A stretch of DNA of 64,000 nucleotides, from NCBI GenBank assembly GCA_947652605.1, contig OX393579.1:26247674-26311673 (forward strand). Reading direction: 5' to 3'. A program made the translations under genes and the position numbers. This DNA is from Elmis aenea (lineage: Eukaryota > Arthropoda > Insecta > Coleoptera > Elmidae). Positions 1 to 63,920 of the stretch are shown in pieces. The notes beneath the pieces were generated by a model that ran no database searches, was not told where the DNA came from, and worked only from the letters and a program-made list of their open reading frames with translations. Numbering within the stretch: the stretch's first letter is position 1; the number at the start of each line of letters is the position of its first letter.

Positions 1-345
1 CTAATCCCAAAATCCATGATTGCACCGTAACTTTAAAAAAATGGCTTGTTAAAGGGTTAATAGTTAACCGTTTCTCAACTATTTTACTCTTGCGAAATTT
101 TTAAAATATTCATGTTTCAGGGAACCCCCACATAATAATTATTTTGTATCATTTATATATATATTTACATGGGTAGATCATATATGAAATTAAACACAAA
201 CAATACATTTAAATATGATTAACCTATACATTAATCCCTAGCGCTTTTTGGGGGCCCCGATTGAGTACGCTGAGTTAACATGATACCATTAATAAAATAA
301 GTTTCAACTCTCTTTTTCTACATGTATAATCAAATCATAACTTAC

Positions 346-1276
346 TTTTCCTGGAATAGGATCTTCATCAAATTCAGGGCTTTCACGCTTAATTTTTCTA
401 TCAAAACTTTTATCTCTTTTTTCTCTAGATCTGTTTCTTTCCTTAGATCGTCGACCACGATCTCTAGATCTACTCCTATTCCTCTCTCTGTATTTATTTC
501 CATGATTTACTTTATCTCTTGATCTACTTCTATTTCTGTCTCTTGATCTACTTCTATTGCGATCTCTTGATCTATTTCTATCTCTTGATCTACTTCTATT
601 TCGATTTTTAGATCTACTGCTGTACCGATCTTTAGATTTATCTCTTTGTTCTCTATCTCTATTTCGTGAACTACTTTGTAATTTTTCTTTGTGTTTATGA
701 CGATCTCTACTACGGCTTCTACTTCTTAATTTGTGACCTCTATTTTCTTGGTTGCTCTTTTCTTTTTCGAGATTGGAAGGTGCTTGTGATTCAAATTGGG
801 CCATTAAATCATCAATAACTTCACTATCACATTGTTTCTCGATTTTAATAGTTTTATTTGGCTGTGTTTTAACATCAGGACTGTGAGATTTTTGAGGTTC
901 ATTAGGTATTGCAAGTGCTGGAAATTTAAAGGACAAATCGTCTGTCATAATATTATTTCTTGCACTTGTAGAGCTATCAATTGAATTTATATTGGGTTTC
1001 ATGTGCTGTATAATTCGTAATAAATTTGATATAAATGAATCCGAAAATTCTGCTCCATTTTCATGTAAAACTTTCTTGAACGACTCCAATGTATTATGTT
1101 TTGCTGATAAGTGTATGATATATTCAGCTACAAATAAAATGTTATCCATATATTGTTTTAGGTTAGCTTGTAAAATACATACCTAAATCTTTGTCGTTCA
1201 TTCCTAAATGGTTTTCTAGTTCAGTGCAAACCTTTGACACCAAAGATAAATGTTCTAATTTCTCAACTTCATTCAT
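346..1276 (-). CDS. DHX8: DHX8/Prp22 splicing helicase, N-terminal part (partial, 2 exons)
   Basis: N-terminal 292 codons of the DEAH-box RNA helicase that releases spliced mRNA from the spliceosome in the nucleus. Exon 1 is 1276-1183 and exon 2 is 1127-346, joined across a 55-nt GT-AG intron; exon 2 ends at a GTAAGT donor, so the helicase and S1 domains lie left of the window and 1-345 is intron. The first residues ([20 protein letters not shown], then NDKDLAEYIIHL and [15 protein letters not shown]) match the conserved N-terminal domain of DHX8. About residues 150-275 form an Arg/Ser- and Arg/Asp-rich RS-like region, as in animal DHX8, ending PIPGK just where the S1 domain should begin. The start ATG at 1276 is preceded by AAA and gives full N-terminal alignment. 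The first 345 bases contain no other recognisable feature. Family recognition is from memory. Confidence 0.93.
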
Positions 1277-2518
1277 TTTCACCTCAAAGTTATTTTAGTA
1301 ATTGAAAATTATGATGCAAAATACGTTGCCCTACGTCTATTCACAACTACCAACATAGTTGTATCAAATGTTTCTGTTGGATAACACATTTTTATTAAAC
1401 GTCTGCTTTGTATGTTGTATGTATTTTGAAAATATTATGTTTGTTGCAATTAATACAACCACTTATTTGTCAAATACCAAAAAAAAAAAAAAATTGTTGG
1501 TGAAGAACTTTTAAATTTATTATTTAAACTAAATAATAATTTGTACTGTTGGTGCAACTACTTCTGGTGAGTCGTTGCCAGAGAGTCTGTCAAGAGTGTC
1601 AAGAGAACAGCTGCAAACTGTGAGTCACAATATATTTATAAAATTTTAGTGGAAATGTAAATAATTTTCAAAGATTTTGATAAGCTACGTTATTAATTCC
1701 TATATAACTTGGTTTTAAGTTTTACGAAATTGAAATGTATTAGGTTTAGAGTATTACACCATATGCTGTATTTGTTGTAGATAACTTAATGCTTAAGCCA
1801 AGATTTTTAAAATGTTTACATATCAGCTGATAGCATTTCGCTTCGTTTGTTTAAATATAGGATGAGTTGTAAATGTTTTGATTTTATTTACAACATTGTT
1901 ACATAACTTAAATGATGTTATTGTTACCAGTGCTACACTTTCCTAATTACAAATGTTAAAGTAGTAAAGTAATAATTTCCAGGTGTAATTTCTTTGTTTG
2001 GTATGTATTACACTTATTTTGAATATTTTGATAGTAGTAAAGGTTGGGGATCCCAAATTTTATTGCATCTGTTGTATATATTAATTGGTCCCGATAGAAT
2101 GAGCAGAATATATGAATTTCATTGTTATTGTAATGTAACACAATGTATAGCAACTTATTAAAAGTTAGTTGTTAACATAACATTGCATCATATGTTTTAA
2201 ACATTTGTTTAATAGTGTACTTAATGTTTTATAATAATCTATAATAGTTTGAATGTTGTGCCAGGCTTGCTGCCATTGTGTAACATTGCATCATTTTGAT
2301 TTCAGATATATCTATGTGACAAGAAAAGTGACCACTTAATTGGATTTGCATGTTATATGCTCCACTAATCATTATTAGTGCGAATTCGTTTGTAATAAAT
2401 GCTTATGCCTAGGATGGCAATTAAAACCTTTCACATACATTACAAAGGATTTAAATTTTGGAATAATAGAATACTAAAATAAGTAGTGATAGGAACAATT
2501 TTAATAAGTTTGTGTACA
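1277..2518. other. Divergent intergenic region between DHX8 and GTPBP1
   Basis: About 1.24 kb of AT-rich DNA separating two genes transcribed away from each other, so it should hold both promoters and 5' UTRs. No protein-coding exon is evident. A GT-rich stretch near 1555-1625 contains two donor-like sites (CTG/GTGAGT near 1566 and ACT/GTGAGT near 1619), and a pyrimidine-plus-AG acceptor-like site lies near 2303; a noncoding 5' exon of GTPBP1 spliced onto its first coding exon is therefore possible but unproven. There is a 15-A run near 1480. No transposon ends were recognised. Confidence 0.4.
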
Positions 2519-13197
<10,679 letters not shown>

Positions 13198-13580
13198 GGT
13201 ATGGTTGGTTAGTGGTGTAAACTCACAACATGTTTGTTCTGCATGTTTCTACCTAAACAAAACAGTATACTTGTGATGTTTTTGATCAAATTAATGGTTT
13301 ATTTCAGTTTTTGTTCTAATTAATATTAATTTTATAGAATTAAAAGAATTTCAGTTGGGTTTGAAAGAATGGAAATCAATTCCTTTAATTTAGTTCGTAA
13401 TGTTTTTAAAACATTCTCTACACACTTTTATCATGTGCACTGCACACATATCTGTTTTTAAGTTTACGGTAACCTAAACTGGACCCTTTAAAAAAAATCC
13501 TGAAGAAAGGTGATATTGGTTTTTTAATATACGCTCAACTTTTTACTAGATCAGTATTATTCTACTTTTAATTTATTATA
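13198..13580. other. GTPBP1 3' flank
   Basis: AT-rich sequence after the GTPBP1 stop, presumably 3' UTR. There is no clear AATAAA before the foldback element that starts at 13581; the nearest strong AATAAA strings lie near 15384 and 15935, beyond it. The 3' end is therefore either directed by a weak signal here or extends through the element. Confidence 0.3.
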
Positions 13581-14212
13581 CAGGGTGTTTCACTTTTCCA
13601 TGGGACTATTGCTATCTCTGTAAATAATGAAAATACAAGGTTGGTTAAGTGGGACAAAAGTTAGCTATTTAGGAGTGTATTTTAAGCAAGATTTTGTTTT
13701 GTTTAAAAGTTCCATAGCTTGCGTTTTGCGTGATATAACGAAAAAACCGAAATCGATAAAAAAATTTAAACAAATATCTCGGCTATTGTTGCAAATACAC
13801 AAAAACGCCAAAGAAAAATTGTTTTGTAGATTTTGTTTGCCATAAGATGGCGATAGTCAAATTTTTTTATAAATTACGGTGCGAGATATTTGACAAAACA
13901 ACTTTTTTAAAAATAGCAATCGTAGTAGGTGATAACTTAGATTTAAAGATTATTTTTTTCTCTTTACAATAATAAAATATTTTGTATGTCTATTTTCAAA
14001 AATAAGCGAAATAACCCAAAAAAAAAATGCAAAATCTTAACATAAAAATCAAGATTGCCATGGAAAAAAACAAAAATCGATTTCAATTGTTTTATTTCGA
14101 GCTTTGCTGGTCTATTATATCACTTTTTAAACAGTGATATTACAACAAATGTAATGCGAAATTAAAATAATCATACTAATAGTCATAACATGAATGTATT
14201 TTATACCTCTTA

Positions 14213-14480
14213 TGGTCACGGTCACGTGGTTGTTCCGCTCGTGCGGAGACTGCTATAGGGGGGTTGACCCCCTCTTCAGTCGCAAGAGGTACAAGGATAA
14301 TGGGTAGGGATGTGGATAGTCAAGGATGGGTAAGGATAGGTGGAAGTACAGCCACAGCATTTTCCTTAACCATAGAGGAAACCACCTGAAACCTCTACAA
14401 TGACAGTCGGCCCTGGGAATCGAACCCAGGACCTCCCGATTACAAGTTAGGTTGTTTTACCAACCAGCCACCAAGCTCGG
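14213..14480 (-). mobile_element. tRNA-derived SINE with 11-bp target duplication
   Basis: A 268-bp insert flanked by TATACCTCTTA at 14202-14212 and 14481-14491. Read on the minus strand, the head begins CGAGCTTGGTGGCTGGTTGG, which holds an A-box-like stretch. An anticodon-loop-like CTTGTAA (Thr, TGT) follows, then a perfect B box GGTTCGATTCC in GGTCCTGGGTTCGATTCCCA. The anticodon stem no longer pairs properly, so this is a SINE head and not a tRNA gene. The tail ends in a short duplication CGTGACCGTGACCA. The split internal promoter implies past Pol III transcription; mobilisation would have been by a LINE not seen here. Confidence 0.85.
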
Positions 14481-14746
14481 TATACCTCTTACTAAGACAT
14501 TAGCAAATAAGGATTTAAAATATTTACATATGTCGATTTACATTATTTCCAGTTAACACAATTATTAAAATAGACAAGCAAGGGTTGAAATAAAACAATT
14601 GAAGTCGGTTATTGTTGTTTTTCCATGGCAACCTTGATTTTTATCGTAAGATTTTGCTGTTTTTTTGGTTATTTCGCTTATTTTTGAAAATAGACATACA
14701 AAATATTACATCTTTGTAAAGAGAAAAAAATAATCTTCAAATCTAA

Positions 14747-14951
14747 AGGCCCATCCCCATTATGCCGATATATGCCAACTGGCAATGCCAGTTGGCACTG
14801 CCAAGAGTAATGTGGACGTTGGTTGGCCTATGCCAGTTGGCAAAATTGTGCCAACTGGCATGCCAAGCGGAACTGTGGACGCAGTGAACTGCGTGCGGTA
14901 GCGGAACTGGCTTTGCCAATTGGCATATATCAGCATAATGGGGATGCGCCT
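14747..14951. mobile_element. PIF/Harbinger-like MITE
   Basis: A 205-bp element flanked by TAA (14744-14746, 14952-14954). Terminal inverted repeats AGGCCCATCCCCATTATG and, reversed from the right, AGGCGCATCCCCATTATG continue imperfectly through ATATATGCCAA. The mirror arm at 13935-13955 preserves the empty site (AAATCTAAGTTATCACC reversed), confirming one TAA before insertion. The inside is rich in TGCCAACTGGCA palindromes. Confidence 0.8.
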
Positions 14952-15309
14952 TAAGTCTTCACCTACTACGATTGCCATTTAAAAAAAAGTTATTTTGTCA
15001 AATATCTCGCACGGTAATTAATTAAAAAAATCTGACTATCGCCATCTTATTGAAAACAAAATGTACAAAACATTTTTCCTTTGACGTTTTTGTGTATTCG
15101 CAACAATAGCCGAGATATTTAAGTTTAAAAATTTTGATCGATTTCAGTTTTTTCGTTATATCACGCAAGCCATGGAATTTTTAAATAAAACAAGATCTGG
15201 TTTAAAATACTCCCGTAAATAGCTAACTTTTGTCCCATTTAACCAACCTTGTATTTTCATTGTTTATGGAGATAGAAATAGTGTCCCATGGAAAAGTGAA
15301 ACACCCTGT

Positions 15310-16063
15310 ATAATTGAGGAATTAAAAGTTGCGTGATACATAGAATTTTACTTAATAATGTGAATATCCAATATGTCGTTTTAGAATAAAAATTTGAAGA
15401 AATAATAAAAAACATATGGTTGATGGTTAGCATTCCATAACATAAAAATGTACGATTTCGTGAGTTTACTTTTTTAATCGAGAGATATTATAGTAATCCC
15501 GATTCCACAGGTACATAGGTGTGGCCTCAGATCTGCACGAATTGTTGGTACCAGTGGCGTAGCAATGGGTAGAGAATTGAGCTGTTCTACACTACGACTA
15601 ACACACGAACGATAATGGACGGCACTGAACAGTGGGAATCACGCCGTTGAACGTAATAGACTCGCCCGCTTATTTTTAACGTTCTGCGCATTATAACGTA
15701 TGTGTGCCTGTAGAATCGGGCCGACTATAAGGGAAATCAAAAATATTGTTAGTTGATGTGAAATTTAAAAATGTGTTTTAAGTCAGTTCAGAGTTGTGCA
15801 CCTTTTTGTCCGTAGAGTCAACGCTGTAGCTCTTCTGTAGAGTTTCTAAGAACCTTAGAGCGGTGAATTTATTTTGGACAGACTGTATTTTAACTTTTAA
15901 TGTTACTGTACTGTTGAAGATAAAATTTAAATATATAAAATAAAGTGCTCATTTTAGTAAGAAATACTTTTATATTTGACTTAATGTTAGTTTTTTAATA
16001 AAATCTATATAAAAGTTTTTTTATTAACATTTCCGAAGTTGTTGCATAATTTAATGCTTTCAA
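15310..16063. other. Intergenic DNA between GTPBP1 and YIPF3 3' ends
   Basis: Mostly AT-rich. At 15551-15572 the phrase CAGTGGCGTAGCAATGGG resembles a lone hAT end. No coding exon was recognised. AATAAA-type strings occur near 15384 and 15935. Confidence 0.4.
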
Positions 16064-17361
16064 CACGTTGACGGACACTCACAATATGTGAAGTTCAAAA
16101 ATTGACAATAAATGTTTCACTAATCACGCACAACCACGTGGATTGGAATAAAAGGGGATGGTAAAAGCTGCCAAATAAAATCAACTTTAAGAAAACTGTT
16201 GAAAATGTGACACAAGGCTTACTGTTGAAAATGTGACACAAGGCTTGTAGTAGTATGCTAGTAAACCCATATTCAGACGGCTATTAGGGATTGTAAATTT
16301 ACCGACTTTTTGAATTACCGGTAATTCGGTAAAATTTTCAACCAAAACCGGTTTACCGGTAATTTACCGGTAAATCATAATATTATATGTACACATATTG
16401 TATATAGATATAATTGTTTTTTTTTTTAGATTTTCGCGGTTACTAACATTTTTAATATAATTTTCGGAGTTTATCCGCGTATCCCTATAGGGAGAGCTTG
16501 CCAAAACGTCGAGCCAATTTAAATATTACGCGGATAAACTCCGAAAACCATATTAAAAAAATATATATTTATTTAGTATGTAACTGATTGGGATAGTTGA
16601 AGCCTAAACTATCACAATCAGTTTCATACAATATATCAGTTAAGAGCCATCAACTTAAATTTTTTTATGTAATAATAATAATATAATTCAATATAAAATA
16701 AGAGTACACAGGTTGTTCTTTTCCATGGGACACTATTGCTATCTCCGTAAATAATGAATATACAAGCACAAGGTTGGTTAAATGGGACAAAAGTTAGCTA
16801 TTTAGGTGTGTATTTTAAACAAGATCTTGTTTTGTTTAAAAATGCCATGGCTTCCGTGATTTAACGGAAAAACCGAAATCGATCAAAATTTTTAAACTTA
16901 ATTATCTCGGCTATTGTTGCGAATACACAAAAACGCCAAAAGAAAAATGTTTTGTAGACTTAGTTTGCCATAAGTAGACGATAGTCAGATATTTATTTAT
17001 AAATTACTGTGCGAGATATTTGACAGAGAAGTGAATAAACAATCATATTCCATTTGTATCTATTTTCCCCTTATTTTTTCTCCTTGAAAATAAGTCAATA
17101 TTCTTTTTTGATTATTTGATTTAAAAATATTGTAAAATTACCGGAATTACCGGTAAAAAATTGGCAAATTACCGGTAAAATTTGAAGAGACTTTTTTGCG
17201 ATTTACCGGTAAACCGGTAAACCGGTTTACCGGTATTACAATCCCTAACGGCTATAGCAGCAGTGTCTAAAAACGACTGTTTCATTTTGGACGGCTATAG
17301 CAGTCATGTCATATTTTGAACTTGGCTTTGACGGCTATAGACGCAAGTGTCCGTCAACATG
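16064..17361. mobile_element. piggyBac-like MITE interrupted by a hAT element
   Basis: Ends CACGTTGACGGACACTCAC and, reversed from the right, CATGTTGACGGACACTTGCG. The right flank is TTAA (17362-17365), the left flank TCAA (16060-16063), read as a mutated TTAA. Without the hAT insertion it would be about 327 bp. It contains a perfect 26-bp tandem duplication (16195-16220 and 16221-16246, core TGTTGAAAATGTGACACAAG) and repeated GACGGCTATAGCAG motifs. Confidence 0.65.
16285..17247. mobile_element. hAT element rich in ACCGGTAA repeats
   Basis: Termini TAGGGATTGTAAATT and, at the right, TATTACAATCCCTA, with a perfect 8-bp duplication ACGGCTAT (16277-16284 and 17248-17255). Subterminal arrays of TTTACCGGTAA/AACCGGTTTACC lie at both ends, typical of transposase-binding repeats. 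Nested inside are a small inverted repeat (CGGAGTTTATCCGCG at 16463-16477, mirrored at 16530-16544) and a piece of the 13581-type foldback (16708-17025). Confidence 0.83.
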
Positions 17362-17365
17362 TTAA

Positions 17366-17639
17366 TAAAATTAGATATTTATTTTTTTGATATACATTTT
17401 GCATACATCACAGTATATTTAAAAACATTTTAAATAGTTTTAAACAGGATTGGGGAAGCTTTATCTAAATAAAGATTTTAATAAATTTAATAAAATTGTT
17501 AAACAGCCATTAAGTATGTCAATTTGTAATAAAAATGTTCAAAAGTAGTACTTTTAAATTAAAACTTAACCAAAACATATACCACACAATAAAGTTTGTG
17601 AAAAAAGCAACTTGAGACCAGTCTTAGATAAAAATTTAT
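17366..17639. other. 3' flank between the piggyBac-like MITE and YIPF3
   Basis: AT-rich, no coding signal. Contains the expected cleavage region of YIPF3 on the minus strand. Confidence 0.35.
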
Positions 17640-18311
17640 TTACAATACATTGCATTTCTTACATAAAATTTAAATCGGTTTATTTCACATTTCATAATCA
17701 ATTTTACTTACAGGTTCCCTTCCATACACAAAAGTTGGATGCATATAAACAAAGTGCAGAAGTACAAGAAACAAAATTTGTAATAAAGATGTCAAACTGC
17801 ACACTATTAATCGAGCACCAGGTTTAGGAATAGTTTTTAGCAATATTAATGCCACCCTTAGAGCACTTGAACCACCAAAAATAATCAGACAAATAAAAAA
17901 GAAAAAATTGCTTTCTTGATAATAAAAAAGAGATACTAGTAATGTGAAGACGTGCCCATATAATCCGTAACCGATCAAGCAAATAGTTTCAATAAGTGAG
18001 ATGGATGACTGAGCCAACTTAGCCATAATATAGGTGATGGTTGGAGCTGATAACGTGTATAGGAGCAGCATCTTTGAAGGAGAATTTATAGTCGAATATT
18101 TTAATGAGTGTCCATACATTGTCAAAATGTAGAGAATTATAATGGCAATCGGGGGACCCAAAATGTCTACATAAACTTGTTGGTAGCGTTTGGTCAATGG
18201 TGGAATTAATGAAGCTAAAATGCGAAAAAATAGTTTTTGTGGTGAAATACATGACATACCTATTTTATTTATTATGTACAGTTTATTTTTCTCCATTCTT
18301 TCAAAACTCAT
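17640..18311 (-). CDS. YIPF3: YIPF3-like Yip1-domain Golgi membrane protein
   Basis: A multipass membrane protein of the Yip1 family; YIPF3 works with YIPF4 in the early Golgi. Exon 1 is 18311-17712 (200 codons): a short cytosolic N-terminus, then RILASLIPPL and VDILGPPIA aligning with RLLESMIP and GELYGP of human YIPF3, and five hydrophobic segments (for example PPIAIIILYILTMYG, LIGYGLYGHVFTLLVSLFYY, IVCSLTSLLQILFLVLLHFV). At GAA CCT/GTAAGT a 54-nt intron probably joins exon 2 (17657-17640), adding KCNVL and a stop; if retained, the frame adds VSKIDYEM. AATAAA (17640-17635) overlaps the stop. At about 205 aa it lacks the long acidic N-terminus and C-terminal tail of human YIPF3 (350 aa). It follows NCBP2AS2 on the same strand by about 120 nt. 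Confidence 0.8.
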
Positions 18312-18430
18312 AGTGTGATCTAATTTTCTTTGAAATTATTCATAATTCGTACTTTTGTTGAAATATATTTAAATGTATGACGTTTAAATGAAAATATAAG
18401 TTTAGTAAATAAGTTGTTTTAATATATTTA

Positions 18431-18685
18431 TCACTGCCGTTTCCTGAATTCTTCGTGTTTTTGTTTAATTTCACGTTGCAAATTTTGTGAATATTTGAGT
18501 AACAGTTTTTTAAATTCTTCCGGTGTTAATTTTCCTTCCAAGCCTTTTTCTTCAATCAGGTTCTTGCCTCTTACAAATATAAGTACCACAATCTGAGCGG
18601 CTCGACGTACAGGGTAAGATTCACTAAGCCTTTGAACTAGCTGTTCATTGTTGGCTAAATATCGTAGTAAAAAACGAAATACCAT
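18431..18685 (-). CDS. NCBP2AS2: NCBP2AS2-like microprotein (84 aa)
   Basis: A small single-exon protein. MVFRFLLRYLANNEQLVQRL and LSESYPVRRAAQ closely match the start of the human NCBP2-AS2 microprotein (99 aa), which has the same leading-Met, LV-RLSES-P-RRAAQ signature. The rest is a charged helix (KLTPEEFKKLLLKYSQNL, REIKQKHEEFRKRQ). The function is poorly known; human work places it in small-protein signalling or mitochondrial settings. The ATG at 18685 lies 19 nt after the MED9 stop and the stop TGA at 18433-18431 is 119 nt before the YIPF3 ATG. No AATAAA was seen between these genes. Confidence 0.85.
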   Translation of the reverse strand: MVFRFLLRYLANNEQLVQRLSESYPVRRAAQIVVLIFVRGKNLIEEKGLEGKLTPEEFKKLLLKYSQNLQREIKQKHEEFRKRQ

Positions 18686-18704
18686 TCTGTCTCTAACAAT
18701 CTGC

Positions 18705-19205
18705 TTAAGGTTTCTGTGTTTGAAATGGGTACATGTATCGATACTTGTGTAATAATTCTTGTTTTAAACGTAACTGTGTTTTTAATGCTTCTAAATGATT
18801 AAGTTGTTGTTCTTTGCTATACTCTACTCCTGATAATTGGCGAACCTGCAATTGTAATTAATGTACTTAATTGTGCTACGGTATTAAATTTTTTCTACCT
18901 GAGCTCTAGCTTGGTCCAATCTTTTTTGTAATTCAAGTACTTTTTGCGAACAGTCTTGTGATTCTCTGCTTTTTGCGTTATTATCGTGATGATCTTTTTC
19001 GATGCTAAAAATAAAAATTTAGTGTTATATAAATGATAAACGTGGTTGTTCGTTAATTTATTAATAGTATAAAATTTGACAACTGTCAAAATATCTAGTT
19101 TACTAACCTTCTAATAATCTCGTACACTACTGGTAGTATTTCAATATTTAGATCTTCAACCGTAATGTTCTTTTTTGAAAATGTGTTTATTTCTGTAGTT
19201 TCCAT
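18705..19205 (-). CDS. MED9: Mediator complex subunit 9, complete, 3 exons
   Basis: A middle-module subunit of the Mediator complex, nuclear, bridging activators to RNA polymerase II. Exons 19205-19108, 19004-18899 and 18845-18705; phases 2 and 0 close and give 114 aa. The protein aligns along the MED9 domain: IEILPVVYEIIRSIEKD (human LPLVHNIIKCMDKD), a coiled coil through LELQKRLDQARAQVRQL, then GVEYSKEQQLNHLEALKTQL and KQELLHKYRYMYPF (human NELLQKYKSLCMF). The usual length is similar or slightly longer. The start ATG is the first in frame and is followed directly by the conserved region. Introns are 103 and 53 nt. Confidence 0.92.
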
Positions 19206-19431
19206 TATATCATAGCTTTAAAATTAATGTGTAACAAACTTTTTATGAAACAGTCATTAATAGACACGTCGCGTCGGTACAATACACATAACATTTACAA
19301 TACTTGTTCTGTGTAACACGCCGTGCTTTCACTCACTACGTTTACATTCTGTAGCTTTTGCTTATACGATAACTCACAGAACAACTTAGCTGAAGTTAGG
19401 CACAGAATAAGAAGTTAGGTTGTGTTTAGAC
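19206..19431. promoter_or_regulatory. Probable promoter/5' flank of the MED9 array
   Basis: Sequence just upstream of the MED9 ATG, with CpG-containing stretches (ACACGTCGCGTCGG at 19264-19277, ACACGCCGTGC near 19316) in an otherwise AT-rich setting. No upstream exon was found before the hAT insertion at 19432, so initiation for MED9 is likely here. This is inferred from position only. Confidence 0.35.
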
Positions 19432-19737
19432 CAGGGCTGTGGAGTAGGAGTCGGAGTTTAGACGGAATTTCTGGTCAGTGGAGTCGGAGTCGGAAAAAAT
19501 GTACCGACTTCGACTCCGAGTACAACAAAAAATTGCGAGGTGGTCCTTTCTCCTTTGCCACAAAATTTAAACTTAAATTTTAAATAATTTCACTATAAGT
19601 ATTTCTTTTTCTTTTTTATATTACATACACCATAAAATGTCTTAGTATTTAATTTTGTCGGAGTCGGAGTCGACCTACCAAAATTGTCAGGAGTCGGAGT
19701 CGGAGTCGAATTTTTTTTTTACCGACTCCGCAGTCTG
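19432..19737. mobile_element. hAT MITE with GGAGTCGG repeats
   Basis: Termini CAGGGCTGTGGAGTAGGAG and, at the right, CCGACTCCGCAGTCTG, with a perfect 8-bp duplication GTTTAGAC (19424-19431, 19738-19745). Both ends are built of GGAGTCGGAGTC repeats, a widespread hAT MITE type. Related elements are at 61233-61584 and (left end only) 32737. Confidence 0.87.
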
Positions 19738-19799
19738 GTTTAGACTGGGTTCTGTTCTGTTTTAAAAGTAGTCTTGTCTCTTATCTATGGTCTTGTCCA

Positions 19800-20177
19800 T
19801 ATCAACCCTTATATTTGGAATTTAAATAGGCCATAGCCAACTATAGCTTCCATTTAAAAAAAGGTAACTGTGTGTCACAACTTTTTAACGGCGAGCGTAA
19901 AACAATTTAGTATCATCGAAGTACCTATACATAAAAATATCTAAAAATAATCTTTATACATTTCTTCGATATTTGCAACAATAACGGAGATATGACATTA
20001 TAAATATGACAAAAAACACTTTTTTTAATAACTCAAAAACCGGAAATGATAAAATATTTTTGAAAACGATTCTGAAGTTGCCTCAAAAAACTGCACATTT
20101 TTGGTAATTTAAGCGTTTCTCTATCTTGAATATTAAGCGAGATACCCATGTAATACCATCGAATTTGGACCACCCTG
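19800..20177. mobile_element. Half foldback element, right arm only
   Basis: Ends TTTGGACCACCCTG followed by TA, with the family phrase TTAAGCGAGATACCCATG. No left half is present. The same sequence occurs in opposite orientation at about 30006-30362. Confidence 0.6.
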
Positions 20178-20746
20178 TACAGTAATGGTCATTTACAATA
20201 GTCGTCGTAGAAAGAGTTTTTACTTATATTCTTTTTATTTAGATATTATTTTTGTACATACACATATAACAATATACTTGCATAAACAATTAATAATTCA
20301 TAAACACATACAAGCATTTTTTTTTAATGCCAATTTGTATACAACATATAACAGAAACCTATTGTAAATAGTGAAATCTTTCAGATTTGCTATTTCATTT
20401 TGTTGAAACAGTATACAATAAATTATTGGCTCCATTCGAGCCTCACTGAAACTACCTAAATAAAAGGATACAAATTGTTTTTTCTGTTACATATTAAAGT
20501 AATCTGCAAACACTGTACATACATTACATTGTTTATTAAATAGTAAATGCTCACATTAACAGATATACACTATAAGCATTTATATTTAATCGAGTTAGCC
20601 CATTATTATTAAGTTTTATTTTGCAAAAATAGTGGTTGCACTCAGTATAGATTATACTATAACAATTTATTATTTATCAAAACTTTGATATTTAGGATAT
20701 AGTGACTTAAGTAAAGTTTTTATCTATTTGTTGTCATTAACGATGT
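20178..20746. other. Ret 3' flank / UTR
   Basis: AT-rich, no ORF of interest. On the minus strand AATAAA occurs at 20671-20666, about 75 nt after the Ret stop, a plausible polyadenylation signal. Confidence 0.45.

Positions 20747-63920
<43,174 letters not shown>

Larger units (their letters stand above)
13581..15309. mobile_element. Foldback element, CAGGGTG family (1.73 kb with two nested insertions)
   Basis: Ends CAGGGTGTTTCACTTTTCCA and TGGAAAAGTGAAACACCCTG, TA-flanked. The arms are reverse complements (shared phrases GTTGGTTAAGTGGGACAAAA, ATATCTCGGCTATTGTTGC). A SINE sits in the centre (14213-14480) and a Harbinger-like MITE in the right arm (14747-14951). Removing both restores a palindrome of about 1.24 kb. 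Another piece of this family lies at 16708-17025 within a hAT element. Confidence 0.83.

Noticed and set aside
322..522. Plus-strand ORF opposite DHX8 exon 2
   Set aside because: Shadow of the Arg/Ser-rich coding strand.
2486..2518. Upstream in-frame extension of GTPBP1 exon 1
   Set aside because: It would begin with GTG; the ATG at 2519 starts the conserved protein and is in a reasonable context.
14400..14480. A tRNA-Thr gene on the minus strand
   Set aside because: The A and B boxes are good but the anticodon and acceptor stems do not pair and the unit is inside a 268-bp insert with target duplications, so it is a SINE head.
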